Part shown: positions 14,814-23,000 of the stretch, one piece after another
How the letters are laid out: each line of letters starts with the position of its first letter
How positions within the stretch are numbered: the stretch's first letter is position 1
DNA from: Methanomicrobiales archaeon HGW-Methanomicrobiales-2
Lineage (GTDB): Archaea; Halobacteriota; Methanomicrobia; Methanomicrobiales; Methanoculleaceae
NCBI GenBank assembly: GCA_002839645.1
Contig: PGYL01000020.1
Location: forward strand, 7,411 to 44,371
DNA: 36,961 nucleotides
Direction: 5' to 3'
Program-made: the position numbers and the translations under genes
The notes under the pieces: generated by a model
Told to the model about the DNA's origin: nothing
Seen by the model: only the letters and a program-made list of their open reading frames with translations
The model's database searches: none

Positions 14814-15530
14814 CTAATCCTCCGGCTTCTTCCCGGCCGCACAGACGTTGTAGGCGAGGTAGGGCAGGTTCTCCTCGACGAACGGCTCCACCTTCCGGGC
14901 GAGGTTAAATACCGGGTCTGCAAGATTTAAGTGCGCAAACGAGCACCGGCCGACCGCGACATCCTCAAACCCGGCTTCCTCGAAGAGTCCCGCGATCTCG
15001 GCGTTGGTGTAGTAGTGCTCGTCGAAGTACCCGACACCCACCTTCTTTAAGCCGACCTTCTCCCCCACCTGGTAGACGATGGGGACGATGCTCGTAAAGA
15101 CCGTCCGCGAGAGGGTGCAGATGGCGATCCGGCCGCCGGGCTTCAGGACCCGGTAGCACTCGCGGAGCATCGCCGCAGCGTCGGGGACGTAACTGAAGGC
15201 GAGCAGGCTTGCAAGGGCGTCGAAGGTGGCGTCGTGGAACGGGAGGACGTCGGCGGTCCCGACGCAGAACCCGCTCTCCGGACAGCGCTGCCGCCCATGC
15301 CTGACCATCCCCGGGCTGATATCGAGGCCCACCGCACGGCCGCCCTCCTCGACGTAGCGCTGCACGAAGAGCCCGGTCCCGCACCCGAGGTCGAGAAGAA
15401 ACTTTCCCTTCGGGAGAGCGGTCATCACGTGGTCGGAGATGTGCCCATGGTAGTATTTCCCGCGGTTGCCGTCGTAGCGGTCGTCGTAGATATCCGCGAC
15501 CTCATCATAGTGTTGCTGTACTTTCTTCAC
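14814..15530 (-). CDS. Class I SAM-dependent methyltransferase
   Basis: The protein has 238 residues from the GTG at 15530, chosen because GGGAGG lies 7 bases upstream; an ATG at 15548 is also in frame. Motif I is LLDLGCGTGLFVQRYVEEGG with the SAM-binding GCGTG. It is followed by AVGLDISPGMVRHGRQRCPE, VGTADVLPFHDATFDALASL (acidic residue for the ribose) and RVLKPGGRIAICTLSR (post-motif). It begins inside the end of the RFC-like gene (overlap about 25 bases), so it is the last gene of the long minus-strand cluster. The substrate is unknown. The layout resembles UbiE-type small-molecule methyltransferases. Confidence 0.85.
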   Translation of the reverse strand: MKKVQQHYDEVADIYDDRYDGNRGKYYHGHISDHVMTALPKGKFLLDLGCGTGLFVQRYVEEGGRAVGLDISPGMVRHGRQRCPESGFCVGTADVLPFHDATFDALASLLAFSYVPDAAAMLRECYRVLKPGGRIAICTLSRTVFTSIVPIVYQVGEKVGLKKVGVGYFDEHYYTNAEIAGLFEEAGFEDVAVGRCSFAHLNLADPVFNLARKVEPFVEENLPYLAYNVCAAGKKPED

Positions 15531-16515
15531 TGAACACCTCCCGGGCAATCCGGGCTAGAAGTGCATTGATCTGCACAAAGTCGTTTGCATTCTGGCAGAG
15601 TTTGAGGTCCGCATCGGCGAGCGCGATGGCAAGGGCCGGGTGGTTGTACTCGCGCCGGACCACCTGCCGGAGTTCGCGGATGACCTCCCGCGCCGAGAGC
15701 CCGTACTCGATCATCAGCGACTCGACAATCCGGCGTGCGGCATCGAAGTTGCCGGCCCGGAGCGTGTCGAACGCAGACGTGGCAACGTTCGCGGTCTCCG
15801 AGCGCGAGACCTCCGCGAGGTCGAGGTCCTTTCCCGAGCCGACGGTGATCTGCAGGTACATGATCGCCCGCCGCAGGTCGCCCTGTGCGGCGTGGACGAT
15901 CAGGTCGAGGTCGTCGGCAGGACATGCGGCCCCTTCCGCAGCGAGGATCTCCTGAAGGCGGCCGCGGACTACCCCGCTCTCAAGCGGGGCGAAGAAGAGC
16001 GGCAGGCAGCGCGACGCGATGGCCGGGATGATCGCCGACGGCCGGACCGTGACGAGGATGAACCGGCAGGTGGCGCTGTAGCGCTCCATCGTCCGGCGCA
16101 GGGCCTGCTGCGCCTCGAACGTCAGGCCCTGGGCATCCTCAAAGACCATCAGTTTGAAGTCGGCGTCGAGCGGACGCATCGAAGCGTACCACTTCACGAT
16201 CTGCTTGAAGTTGACGATCAGGCTCCGGTCTTTGCGGTAGATCATGCTGAACCGCTCGTCTGCCTCAAGAGCGCTCTTCCCTCTCCCGAGGATGTCGGCG
16301 GCGCTGAGGATGGTCGTGTTCGCCTCCCAGTTCTCGCCGTAAAGCCTTCTGGCCAGGCACTCGACGGCCACGGTCTTCCCGGTGCCGTGCGGGCCGGAGA
16401 TGAGCATATGGGGCACACTGCCGGAGTCCGCAAACGCCGTGAGGTAGCGGACGACCTCATCCTGCCCGATGATTTCATCGCACCGCTTCGGGCGGTAGAC
16501 CTCACTCCAGAGCAT
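15505..16515 (-). CDS. RFC small-subunit-like clamp-loader ATPase, divergent (RfcS2-like)
   Basis: The protein has 336 residues. RFC box II starts it (SEVYRPKRCDEIIGQDEVVR), then Walker A GPHGTGKT at 41-48, the Arg-finger motif SRC at 168-170, sensor 2 (GDLRRAIMYLQ) and the C-terminal collar domain. Walker B is FEDAQ at 125-129 instead of the DEAD of typical RfcS, keeping the Glu and Asp but changing the order. A canonical RfcS is encoded at 28549-29523, so the cell should assemble a clamp loader with two different small subunits plus a large one. Such a three-subunit RFC is known from Methanosarcina. The gene overlaps its upstream neighbour by 14 bases. Confidence 0.85.
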   Translation of the reverse strand: MLWSEVYRPKRCDEIIGQDEVVRYLTAFADSGSVPHMLISGPHGTGKTVAVECLARRLYGENWEANTTILSAADILGRGKSALEADERFSMIYRKDRSLIVNFKQIVKWYASMRPLDADFKLMVFEDAQGLTFEAQQALRRTMERYSATCRFILVTVRPSAIIPAIASRCLPLFFAPLESGVVRGRLQEILAAEGAACPADDLDLIVHAAQGDLRRAIMYLQITVGSGKDLDLAEVSRSETANVATSAFDTLRAGNFDAARRIVESLMIEYGLSAREVIRELRQVVRREYNHPALAIALADADLKLCQNANDFVQINALLARIAREVFSEESTATL

Positions 16516-17233
16516 GGGCCAGTCTCTCTCTCATCTCATCTATTGCCGCCCGGAGAAGATAGGTATTGTCAAGCGAGGCGACAAGCCGTTCACCCTCGCC
16601 GGGACCAAGAGAGGAGCACGCCGCGGTTATCGCGGGGATGGCACGCGTCACCTCGTCGACGACCGTCAGGGTCGCCGTGCGGGCGGTCCGGGAGAGCGGG
16701 TTTAGATCGATCGTGATGACGGTCTTCCCCATCGCCCGGAGCGCTGCGCAGCGGTCCCCGTCCTCGAGCGGCACGAGAACCACGTCGGCATCCCCGATCC
16801 CTTCCGGGAGGCAGAGAGCGCGGTCGTGGGAGAGCGGGACGAGCCGTTCCGGTGTCCCGGAGAGGACCCGGACGCCGTGCTCCGTAAGAAGCCGGGTGAT
16901 CAGAGCCATTCGCTCCTCCGTCCGGTGAAAGAGGTTCACCTCGACGTCGGCGCCGCTTGCCCGCTGGAGCGCGGCGATCTCGTCTGCCGCAAGCGCCGCC
17001 GTGTTCCCGTTCACCGATATCACCGCATGCCGGGCAGAAAGAAGGATCGCGGCGGCTGTCCGGGCGGCGAGAGCAGCGCTCTTCGTCGTCTTCTCGCCGA
17101 TCAGGTAGTCAAACGCCTCACCGCGTCCGTGGGCGGCGAGCCCTTCCATGGCGACGATGCCCTCGCGGGCGCACCGGGCCAGCCGCTCGCGGGCGACCAG
17201 GGAGCGATAGCGTGGATGGTCTTTGGGAATCAT
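16502..17233 (-). CDS. 4-phosphopantoate--beta-alanine ligase (archaeal phosphopantothenate synthetase)
   Basis: The protein has 243 residues from the ATG at 17233; the longer open frame upstream is a shadow of the pantoate kinase gene. Recognisable parts are PKDHPRYRSLVARERLARCA, KTTKSAALAARTAAAILLSA, VISVNGNTAALAADEIAALQ and ITIDLNPLSRTARTATLTVV, all typical of the COG1701 family. The enzyme joins 4-phosphopantoate and beta-alanine with ATP, replacing the bacterial PanC/CoaA route. It follows pantoate kinase with a 4-base overlap and CoaBC before that. Three consecutive steps of archaeal coenzyme A synthesis are thus in one operon. Confidence 0.92.
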   Translation of the reverse strand: MIPKDHPRYRSLVARERLARCAREGIVAMEGLAAHGRGEAFDYLIGEKTTKSAALAARTAAAILLSARHAVISVNGNTAALAADEIAALQRASGADVEVNLFHRTEERMALITRLLTEHGVRVLSGTPERLVPLSHDRALCLPEGIGDADVVLVPLEDGDRCAALRAMGKTVITIDLNPLSRTARTATLTVVDEVTRAIPAITAACSSLGPGEGERLVASLDNTYLLRAAIDEMRERLAHALE

Positions 17234-18072
17234 GGTTTCATCTCGATTATGTATGCGCCGCGGCGTGCGACCTCCAGGCGGTAGACCTCCCCGAACCCGG
17301 AGAGGACCCGCTCCGCAGCCTCGCCTGCAGCAAAGACACCGTTTCCGAGCATCGTCATGCTTGCCGGAACCCCGACGGCGTCGCAGGCCTCGAGCACCCG
17401 CCGCACCTCCGGCGCGATGAGCCCGCTCTTCTCGGCGAACCCTCGCGAGAGGAGGCAGAAGTCGGTGAGGTCCCGGGGGCAGCGGTCGGGATACGCGGCG
17501 GCTATCCGCGCCATCGCCCCCTCCGACGAGAGGACCGAGGCGGTCGGGAGCGGGCCGAGGCTCACGGCGTATAGAGGTTCTTCCGGGTAGAAACGGATGA
17601 TCTTCGCGTGAATGCCCGGCCCCGTCCTGCAGACGACCCCGCCTGCCCGGCTCGCGGCGACGTCCCCGAGGCCGGTGCGGTGGAGGACCTCGGCCTCGTG
17701 GGCCCGGGTAGCCACCTCGTCTGCGGAGAGGTCGAGGTCGAAGAGGTGGTTTGCCGCCGTGAGCGTTGATAGAAGCGCCGCTGCCGAGAGGCCGAACCCG
17801 GCGCCGATGGGGAGCCGGCACTCCGTGGTGACGCTGGCGGCGACGCCCAGCCGGTCGAGGGCGTACTCGACCGGCGGCGACCCGGTGCTTGCATGGCCCG
17901 GCCGGACAACCCGGACCGTCGTCTCCGCGGCCTTCGCGACCGTCGAGCGCACCCCTTCGTCGATGACCACGCCGGCCCCGACGCTCCCGGTGCTCGAGGG
18001 GTCGCTCCCCTCCACACGCCTGAAGTAGCCGGATATGTGCCCGGGAGAGAAGGCTACAACAGTCCGGACCAT
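17230..18072 (-). CDS. Pantoate kinase (GHMP family)
   Basis: The protein has 280 residues from the ATG at 18072, which overlaps the end of coaBC by 19 bases. It begins VRTVVAFSPGHISGYFRRVE, with the archaeal pantoate-kinase pattern of an early strand and Gly loop. The GHMP ATP-binding motif is LPIGAGFGLSAAALLSTLTA, followed by HEAEVLHRTGLGDVAASRAG and a C-terminal VGVPASMTMLGNGVFAA. It phosphorylates pantoate with ATP in the archaeal route to coenzyme A. The neighbours on both sides catalyse the other steps of the route. Confidence 0.92.
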   Translation of the reverse strand: MVRTVVAFSPGHISGYFRRVEGSDPSSTGSVGAGVVIDEGVRSTVAKAAETTVRVVRPGHASTGSPPVEYALDRLGVAASVTTECRLPIGAGFGLSAAALLSTLTAANHLFDLDLSADEVATRAHEAEVLHRTGLGDVAASRAGGVVCRTGPGIHAKIIRFYPEEPLYAVSLGPLPTASVLSSEGAMARIAAAYPDRCPRDLTDFCLLSRGFAEKSGLIAPEVRRVLEACDAVGVPASMTMLGNGVFAAGEAAERVLSGFGEVYRLEVARRGAYIIEMKP

Positions 18073-19181
18073 ACCGCCGCCGCGACCTCCTCTTTGCTCC
18101 CCGCGACGTCGGTTGCCCCGCCGGCGGTCATGATGCGAAACGACCCCTCGGCCGCCCCCATCGTCGGCGGAGCGTTCACCACGACCATTCGGGCGCCCGC
18201 ATCGAGCATTGCTCTCGCCCGCTTCTCCTCGTCCCAGCCCAGTTTGAACGCCACTGTCACGGGGCTGCACGCCGCCATCACCTCGTCGATGACCTTGGGG
18301 AGGGGCTCGAGCCTGATAGTCTGGGGCGAGCCGCTCGGGATCTTCCCCTCCCGCCGCCCGGGGGCAAAGTCCGATATCGCTGCCGCGCTGACGTAGATGT
18401 CGATCCCTTCGCGGCAGACAGCGAGGACAGCCTCACGCATCTCTCCGGCGGTCGTGACATGGATGTTTCGGACACACGGGAACGACCCCGCGTGCACCAC
18501 CGTCACCCCGGCACCGAGCCGGAAGGCCTCGAGCGCGAGCGCCTGACCCATCCGTCCGGTCGACCGTGTGGTCAGCACCCGCACGTCGTCGAGGGGTTCC
18601 GCACACGCCCCGCTCGTGATCAGAACTTTTTTGCCCGCGAGCGGACGGCCGGAGACCGCCCGTTCGGCGTGGAGGACGATCGTATCGGTATCGGCGATCT
18701 TCGCCTTCCCCTCCTCGACCTTCGGGTCGACGACGTCGATGCCCCAGGACCGGAGCCGCCGGAGGTTCTCCTTGATTCCCGGGTGGCGGTACATGCTCTC
18801 GTGCATCGCGGGAGCGACCACCACCGGCATCCCCTGCCCGAGCGCCGTCGTGGCGAAGGTGGTCGCCGGGGTATCGTCGATCCCGCACGCGATCTTACCG
18901 ATGGTGTTTGCCGTGCAGGGGGCGACCAGCAGGAGGTCCGCCGCCCCGCCCTCGCCGCAGTAGAGGACATGCTCGACAAGGCCGGTGATCCGGGTTATTA
19001 CCGGCCGTCCGGTCGCGTAGGTCAGGGCGTCGGGGTGGACGATCCCGGCTGCCGCCTCCGTCATGACCGCCTGCACCGTTGCGCCCCGGCGCCGCAGGGC
19101 GTGAGCGAGTTTCACCGTCTCGACGGCTGCGATGCTCCCCGTCACGGCAAGGACTACCGTCTTTCCTGAAAGTGTCTTCAC
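18054..19181 (-). CDS. coaBC: CoaBC (phosphopantothenoylcysteine decarboxylase / phosphopantothenate-cysteine ligase)
   Basis: The protein has 375 residues from the GTG at 19181, which forms a 4-base GTGA overlap with the preceding gene. The N-terminal CoaC flavoprotein domain (to about 180) has VLAVTGSIAAVETVKLAHAL, VAPCTANTIGKIACGIDD (the PxxANT-type loop) and VVVAPAMHESMYRHP (catalytic AMHxxMY). The CoaB domain follows with VLITSGACAEPLDDVRVLTT, YVSAAAISDFAP and AFKLGWDEEKRARAMLDAGA, where the Lys of FKLG is the catalytic one. It makes phosphopantetheine from phosphopantothenate. CTP is the usual nucleotide. Confidence 0.93.
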   Translation of the reverse strand: MKTLSGKTVVLAVTGSIAAVETVKLAHALRRRGATVQAVMTEAAAGIVHPDALTYATGRPVITRITGLVEHVLYCGEGGAADLLLVAPCTANTIGKIACGIDDTPATTFATTALGQGMPVVVAPAMHESMYRHPGIKENLRRLRSWGIDVVDPKVEEGKAKIADTDTIVLHAERAVSGRPLAGKKVLITSGACAEPLDDVRVLTTRSTGRMGQALALEAFRLGAGVTVVHAGSFPCVRNIHVTTAGEMREAVLAVCREGIDIYVSAAAISDFAPGRREGKIPSGSPQTIRLEPLPKVIDEVMAACSPVTVAFKLGWDEEKRARAMLDAGARMVVVNAPPTMGAAEGSFRIMTAGGATDVAGSKEEVAAAVWSGLL

Positions 19182-20056
19182 GATACCGTCACATCCTGCA
19201 CCATATGCCACGCGTGCGGGCCGTACTTCTTCACCCGGCGGGAGGTGATTGCCGCCGAAAACCCGGCTTCCTCGGCCAGTTCCCGTATCGCGGCCGCAGT
19301 ATCGCCAATACTGTGGACGTGGAGCACGCTCCCGCTACGGACATGGGCGAGGGCGTCGGCGAGCATCGACGGGGCTTCGAAATGCCCCATCAGGACCCGG
19401 TCGTAGACCCCGGCAAGCAGCGTCCGCGAGTCCCCGACCTCTGCCGTGACACGGTCCGCGACATGGTTTGCCATAATGTTTCGTTTCAGGTATTCAAAGG
19501 CTGTCGGATTGATCTCCATCGCATGGACCGTCGCGCCGCTTACGGCCGCGGGTATCGAGAAGTAGCCGATCCCGGCGAACATATCGGCGACCCGTTCATT
19601 GGGACGGACGAGAGCGGCAATCCTTGCCTTCTCCGTGCGGTTTCCCTGCGCAAACATCACCCGTGTCGGGTCGAGGATGAAGGTGTAGCCCTGCTCGCGG
19701 TGCCGCACCTCGCCGGCGGTGCCGTAGAGGACTTCCACGTCCGGGATGCGCATTGCGCCGAGAAAATCTTTCACCCGGACGACTCCCCGGGGGTGGCAGT
19801 GCCCCACGATCCCGGCGAGTTCCTCCTCAGACGGGAGAGGGCCGTGGAGCACCGCGATGTCGCCGACGAGGTGGTAGCCGCGCCCCCGGTAGGTCTCCCG
19901 CTCGGGGAGGTCCGCGTCGGCCGGATACCCCTCCCTGACCGGCACCCAGGCGGTGCCGCCCTCGACATACGGCCGGCGGGTGCGGTCCACCCACTCTGCA
20001 TCGAGACAATCGGTGAGGGCGCCCGCCGGCACCTTCCTCGCACGCATGGGAGTCAC
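19178..20056 (-). CDS. Trm5/TYW2-family tRNA G37-modifying enzyme, Taw2-like
   Basis: The protein has 292 residues from a GTG abutting the NMD3 stop; an ATG at 20047 is an alternative. After a small N-terminal domain comes a Rossmann core with VADMFAGIGYFSIPAAVSGA, VHAMEINPTAFEYLKRNIMA and DRVTAEVGDSRTLLAG, then HVHSIGDTAAAIRELA and the family tail RVKKYGPHAWHMVQDV. The segment after the fourth strand is LMGHFEAPSM, where Trm5 has an NLP-type motif. A Met-Gly there fits TYW2/Taw2, which moves the aminocarboxypropyl group of SAM onto the wyosine base of tRNA-Phe. The short length also fits. Trm5 m1G37 methyltransferase is the alternative. Confidence 0.72.
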   Translation of the reverse strand: MTPMRARKVPAGALTDCLDAEWVDRTRRPYVEGGTAWVPVREGYPADADLPERETYRGRGYHLVGDIAVLHGPLPSEEELAGIVGHCHPRGVVRVKDFLGAMRIPDVEVLYGTAGEVRHREQGYTFILDPTRVMFAQGNRTEKARIAALVRPNERVADMFAGIGYFSIPAAVSGATVHAMEINPTAFEYLKRNIMANHVADRVTAEVGDSRTLLAGVYDRVLMGHFEAPSMLADALAHVRSGSVLHVHSIGDTAAAIRELAEEAGFSAAITSRRVKKYGPHAWHMVQDVTVS

Positions 20057-21100
20057 TCACCCGACGATGATCAGGCGGTCCTGCTCCTCGTCGCGGAGCA
20101 CCCGGATCGGCTGCCCTTCTACCGGGAACGTCCAGGGAACGGGGGTCAGTTCCCGCGTCTTGTAGGTCTTTGGGTCCATGAGCCCCACCAGACCCGGCTG
20201 CGTGAAGACGACGAGTGCCGCCTCGGCATCACGGACGCTGCCGATGATGCGCTCGATCTCGCTCTCGGCAAGGGTCCGGGTCATGCCGGTCTGCAGGTCA
20301 AAGACCCGGAGACGCTGCCCGTCGACATCGCGCACCTCGAAGTAGTTGCCCCGGGATACTACCACGTCTCCTCTCTGGTAGTAGGGGAGGCGGATGGAGT
20401 AGGTGATGCGGTAGAGCGCCTTGCCCTCCTTCTCACCCATCAGCTTCGGGTGGGTCGTGTACTTCCCGCCGAGCGCTCCCGTTATCGCCCGGGTGAGCAT
20501 CTGGCCGAGGTGCTGGGACCCGACGGTGATATCGACGCCGTCCCTCGACTCCTTGAGTTCCGATATAAACGAGAGACGGTCCCCCGACTCCTGCAGAGAG
20601 TCTTCGGTCTGCTCTGCAATGCTCGTGGCGACCTCGCGCTCGTAGGCGTTGATCTTCCGATCAGTCGCCCGCACCTGGACGATCCCCTCGTAGTAGCCGC
20701 CGGAGATGCGGCTGCACCGGTCGCAGGCCTCCTTCTGCCAGCGGATCTCGACCTGGCAGGTCTCGTGGATCGGGATGGAATAGAGAGTTCCTTCCACGGC
20801 GACGGTGCAGGCCGTCCGGTTCGACGCGATCTCCTCGGACCTGACGGTGACCCTGGGGTTCTTCACATCCTCGTGGATGCTGACCGCCGATACCGCCATC
20901 TCGGTGATGAGATCTTCTCGCCGCGTCCGCAGGTCCGACCAGGTCTTGCCGCGCTTCTGCGAGTCGCAGACAGGACAGAAGACGGCGGTCACGTAGTTCT
21001 CGCAGGTAAGCACCCGGGTATCCGCGACCCGGCACCGGGGGCAGAGCCCTTCCTCGGTTGGTTGCCCACAACGGGGGCAGATGATGGTCTGTATGGTCAT
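20057..21100 (-). CDS. nmd3: NMD3-family 60S/50S export-type ribosome-associated protein
   Basis: The protein has 347 residues. Two CxxC pairs at the start (ICPRCGQPTEEGLCPRCRVA) and further pairs FCPVCDSQ and ACDRCSRISGGYYEGIVQVR match the NMD3 zinc and first domains. The remainder includes GVDITVGSQHLGQMLTRAIT and YRITYSIRLPYYQRGDVVVS as in other archaeal NMD3s. In eukaryotes NMD3 is a large-subunit export adaptor. In archaea it probably binds the large subunit near the L1 stalk/tRNA sites. It starts 3 bases after the DUF424 gene, a pairing often seen in archaea. Confidence 0.92.
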   Translation of the reverse strand: MTIQTIICPRCGQPTEEGLCPRCRVADTRVLTCENYVTAVFCPVCDSQKRGKTWSDLRTRREDLITEMAVSAVSIHEDVKNPRVTVRSEEIASNRTACTVAVEGTLYSIPIHETCQVEIRWQKEACDRCSRISGGYYEGIVQVRATDRKINAYEREVATSIAEQTEDSLQESGDRLSFISELKESRDGVDITVGSQHLGQMLTRAITGALGGKYTTHPKLMGEKEGKALYRITYSIRLPYYQRGDVVVSRGNYFEVRDVDGQRLRVFDLQTGMTRTLAESEIERIIGSVRDAEAALVVFTQPGLVGLMDPKTYKTRELTPVPWTFPVEGQPIRVLRDEEQDRLIIVG

Positions 21101-21103
21101 GGA

Positions 21104-21397
21104 TCAGATCCTGACTATCTGGGCATGGGGTACACCGCCGATCATGATGCAGTCCTCGTCGGTGAGCAGCCCCATAGCGATGGCGAGGGCTACGACGCGC
21201 TTCCCGATAATGTTAACGTTCGTCGCGCCGAAAAGTGCCTCTCTGACTTCTTCCTCGGTGGCACTCTCCGTGCCGTAAAATCCTCCGGTGATGCAGACCT
21301 CCACGTCTCCGTGCATCAGGGTGACATTTAAGAGCTCGGAGTCGCAGGCAGCCACCACCTCGCCGGCGCCCGGCATGCGGTGAACTTTCAAGTACAT
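21104..21397 (-). CDS. DUF424 family protein
   Basis: The protein has 97 residues: YLKVHRMPGAGEVVAACDSE, LLNVTLMHGDVEVCITGGFY, ATNVNIIGKRVVALAIAMGL and EDCIMIGGVPHAQIVRI. These match the small archaeal DUF424 proteins, which are usually encoded next to translation genes and are sometimes regarded as translation-associated. Their biochemical role is not established. Here the gene leads directly into nmd3 with a 3-base gap and lies 44 bases after the TatD-like gene. Confidence 0.85.
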   Translation of the reverse strand: MYLKVHRMPGAGEVVAACDSELLNVTLMHGDVEVCITGGFYGTESATEEEVREALFGATNVNIIGKRVVALAIAMGLLTDEDCIMIGGVPHAQIVRI

Positions 21398-21441
21398 TGC
21401 AGATCTCTTGGGCGTAAGTCGTCAAAAAGGTGCGCTGTTGT

Positions 21442-22272
21442 CTAGGGAAGGACGATATCCACGCCGTAGGTGCGCGACGGGGTCCCGGCATGGATGCGCC
21501 AGGCATCCTCTTCGGTGATAAGCCCCTCCTCGAGGTACCGGCGCGTGAACCGCGGGACCGATTTCGGCCCGATCACCGCGCCGGGCCTCGCGTTCTCGTC
21601 CATGTAGTCGCTCTCCATGGTGAACCATCGCCCGGCCCGGGCGAGCGCGGGGATATCCTCGTGCCGCGCGATGAAGGAGGGCATGAGCGGCGTATCGGGG
21701 GTTGCGAAGTGTTTGACGACCCGTTCGAGCGCTATTCCCGCCCGGCCGGCCATCTCGACGACGTCGGTGCAGGGCCCGCTCTCGGCATGGAGCTGCACGG
21801 CGCAGCCGCACTCACCCCCGAGTTCGAGCGCGTGGAAGAGGACCGTGTTCGATGCCGCGAGCACCTCGGGCGCGACCTCATAGTGGGGCCGCCCGCTTTT
21901 GAGGGCAACAGCCCTTCCTTCCTCGACGTAACGGGCGGCGAGGTCGAGCCCGGCCATCATGATGGCAGCGGCCTCGTCAAGGCTCATCCGTCCGGCGAGG
22001 CGGCTCATCTCCGCCGGGTGGATGCCGAGGACCGGGTAGACGACGAGCCCGGTCTCCCGGATCATATCGGCCACCCGGAGCGTTGCGAGAAAGACCTCCC
22101 GGTAGTCTTCGCCTGAGGCGGCCTCGACCCCCAGCGACCAGGAGGGCTTCGTGACCAGGAAGATGTGCGTCCCCCCGCTGCGATGGAAATCCTTTGCGGC
22201 CTCGATGCCCCGGCCGTTTTGCGGGTCGATGTGGATATGGTCGTCAGTGATCGGTATTTCTGGGAGTTTCAT
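21442..22272 (-). CDS. TatD-like metal-dependent hydrolase
   Basis: The protein has 276 residues from the ATG at 22272, which overlaps the mptD end by about 29 bases. It is an amidohydrolase-type barrel with the first metal motif PITDDHIHIDPQNGRG. It also has VVYPVLGIHPAEMSRLAGRM, ALKSGRPHYEVAPEVLAASN, AVQLHAESGPCTDVVEMAGR and VVKHFATPDTPLMPSFIARH, and ends with TMESDYMDENARPGAVIGPK, the usual metal Asp region. The set of His/Asp residues of TatD nucleases appears conserved. TatD enzymes are Mg-dependent 3'-5' exonucleases. This archaeal branch (COG1099-like) is less studied, so 'hydrolase' is the safe call. Confidence 0.83.
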   Translation of the reverse strand: MKLPEIPITDDHIHIDPQNGRGIEAAKDFHRSGGTHIFLVTKPSWSLGVEAASGEDYREVFLATLRVADMIRETGLVVYPVLGIHPAEMSRLAGRMSLDEAAAIMMAGLDLAARYVEEGRAVALKSGRPHYEVAPEVLAASNTVLFHALELGGECGCAVQLHAESGPCTDVVEMAGRAGIALERVVKHFATPDTPLMPSFIARHEDIPALARAGRWFTMESDYMDENARPGAVIGPKSVPRFTRRYLEEGLITEEDAWRIHAGTPSRTYGVDIVLP

Positions 22273-22597
22273 AGAACTCGACAATCTCCATCATGGGGTA
22301 GTCGTCCTCGAGGTGCAGCCGGGCCCGGCAGACGGTCTCGCCGACCTCCGTCGTGATAGCGACGTCAAACATCCGCCCGGCAAGTTCCGAGTAGCCGAAC
22401 CGGTTCGAGACCATCAGGTCGCGGTTCAGCTGGACAGAGATCTCCGTCACGTAGGGCTGCAGGCCGACGGCCTGCTCGATGGCGGCCTCAACGGTCGCGG
22501 CGGTTTCGCGGGCGATGGGCGTCCCGACGAACTGGTGGTAGAGGGCGCCGAGTTTTATTCCGGCTTCAAATGCCGCCTTCTCGCGGTCGGTGATCAT
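22244..22597 (-). CDS. mptD: Archaeal dihydroneopterin aldolase
   Basis: The protein has 117 residues, the standard length. It matches the archaeal MptD family (DUF381): REKAAFEAGIKLGALYHQFV, GTPIARETAATVEAAIEQAV, LQPYVTEISVQLNRDLMVSN and a C-terminal DDYPMMEIVEF. It cleaves 7,8-dihydroneopterin to the hydroxymethyl pterin used for tetrahydromethanopterin, the C1 carrier of methanogenesis. It heads the long minus-strand cluster. No Shine-Dalgarno sequence precedes the ATG, which suggests a nearly leaderless transcript. Confidence 0.9.
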   Translation of the reverse strand: MITDREKAAFEAGIKLGALYHQFVGTPIARETAATVEAAIEQAVGLQPYVTEISVQLNRDLMVSNRFGYSELAGRMFDVAITTEVGETVCRARLHLEDDYPMMEIVEFYETPRNTDH

Positions 22598-22663
22598 ACT
22601 AGTACTGGGTTTGTGGGAGTAAGAAAGGTGCGCCCCGGCGGGTGAGAAAGGGAGGGTTCCGTT

Positions 22664-22821
22664 TTACACGTGCTCATAAACCCGCAGGAACTCCTCCCGC
22701 GAAATTCCTGCCTGCGTGCAGATGGTTCGGAGGGTCGGGCCTTTGAGTTTGGGGTGATTCGGCATCGTGAGCGGCGTCGTTGTGCCGTCCGGGTTGTTGC
22801 GGATGTGGGCATCCCAAAACA
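22664..22821 (-). pseudogene. hicA remnant (C-terminal half)
   Basis: The minus strand encodes WDAHIRNNPDGTTTPLTMPN, then PTLRTICTQAGISREEFLRV and YEHV before TAA at 22664-22666. This is the HicA C-terminal half: the GSHxR-like strand carries the catalytic His, then the HPDG turn and the last helices. The frame continues upstream into the GC-rich repeat, so the N-terminal half is gone. The matching hicB remnant lies just beyond the repeat. Confidence 0.7.
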
Positions 22822-22980
22822 CCTTCGCCGGGAAGGGGGACACCCCTTCGCACCTTCGGTGCTCGAGCCCCCTCCGGTCGCACCTCCCGGTCCCTCGAAG
22901 AACTTCGTTCTTCTCATGCTCCTGCCCTTCGGCCGGTCGCACTCCCCGCGTGGCGATCTCCAGTGAAAAGCCGTTTCACC
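22820..22980 (+). repeat. GC-rich interspersed repeat, copy D (short)
   Basis: About 160 bases between the hicA and hicB remnants. It carries the shared blocks CTTCGGTGCTCGAGC, CCCTCCGGTCGCAC, CTGCCCTTCGGCCGGTCGCA and GTGGCGAT found in copies B and C. Two perfect hairpins with TTC loops are visible: GCACC/GGTGC at 22850-22862 and GAAGAAC/GTTCTTC at 22897-22913. The central CCCCCGCCCC hairpin block of B and C is absent, so this is a deleted or differently assembled member. Confidence 0.65.
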
Positions 22981-23000
22981 CTTCTTGCCCCAGATATGGT

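Noticed and set aside
16502-17821. Long minus-strand frame of 439 codons as one protein
   Set aside because: Only the part from 17233 is phosphopantothenate synthetase; the upstream half is an Arg/Pro-rich shadow of the pantoate kinase gene in another frame.
19079-21331. Plus-strand open frame of 750 codons
   Set aside because: It lies opposite taw2, nmd3 and DUF424, which all have clear family motifs; the translation is His/Asp/Arg/Pro-rich and typical of an antisense shadow in GC-rich DNA.
22594-22942. Small genes across the GC repeat behind mptD
   Set aside because: These frames join the hicA remnant to repeat sequence; only the hicA part has family character.
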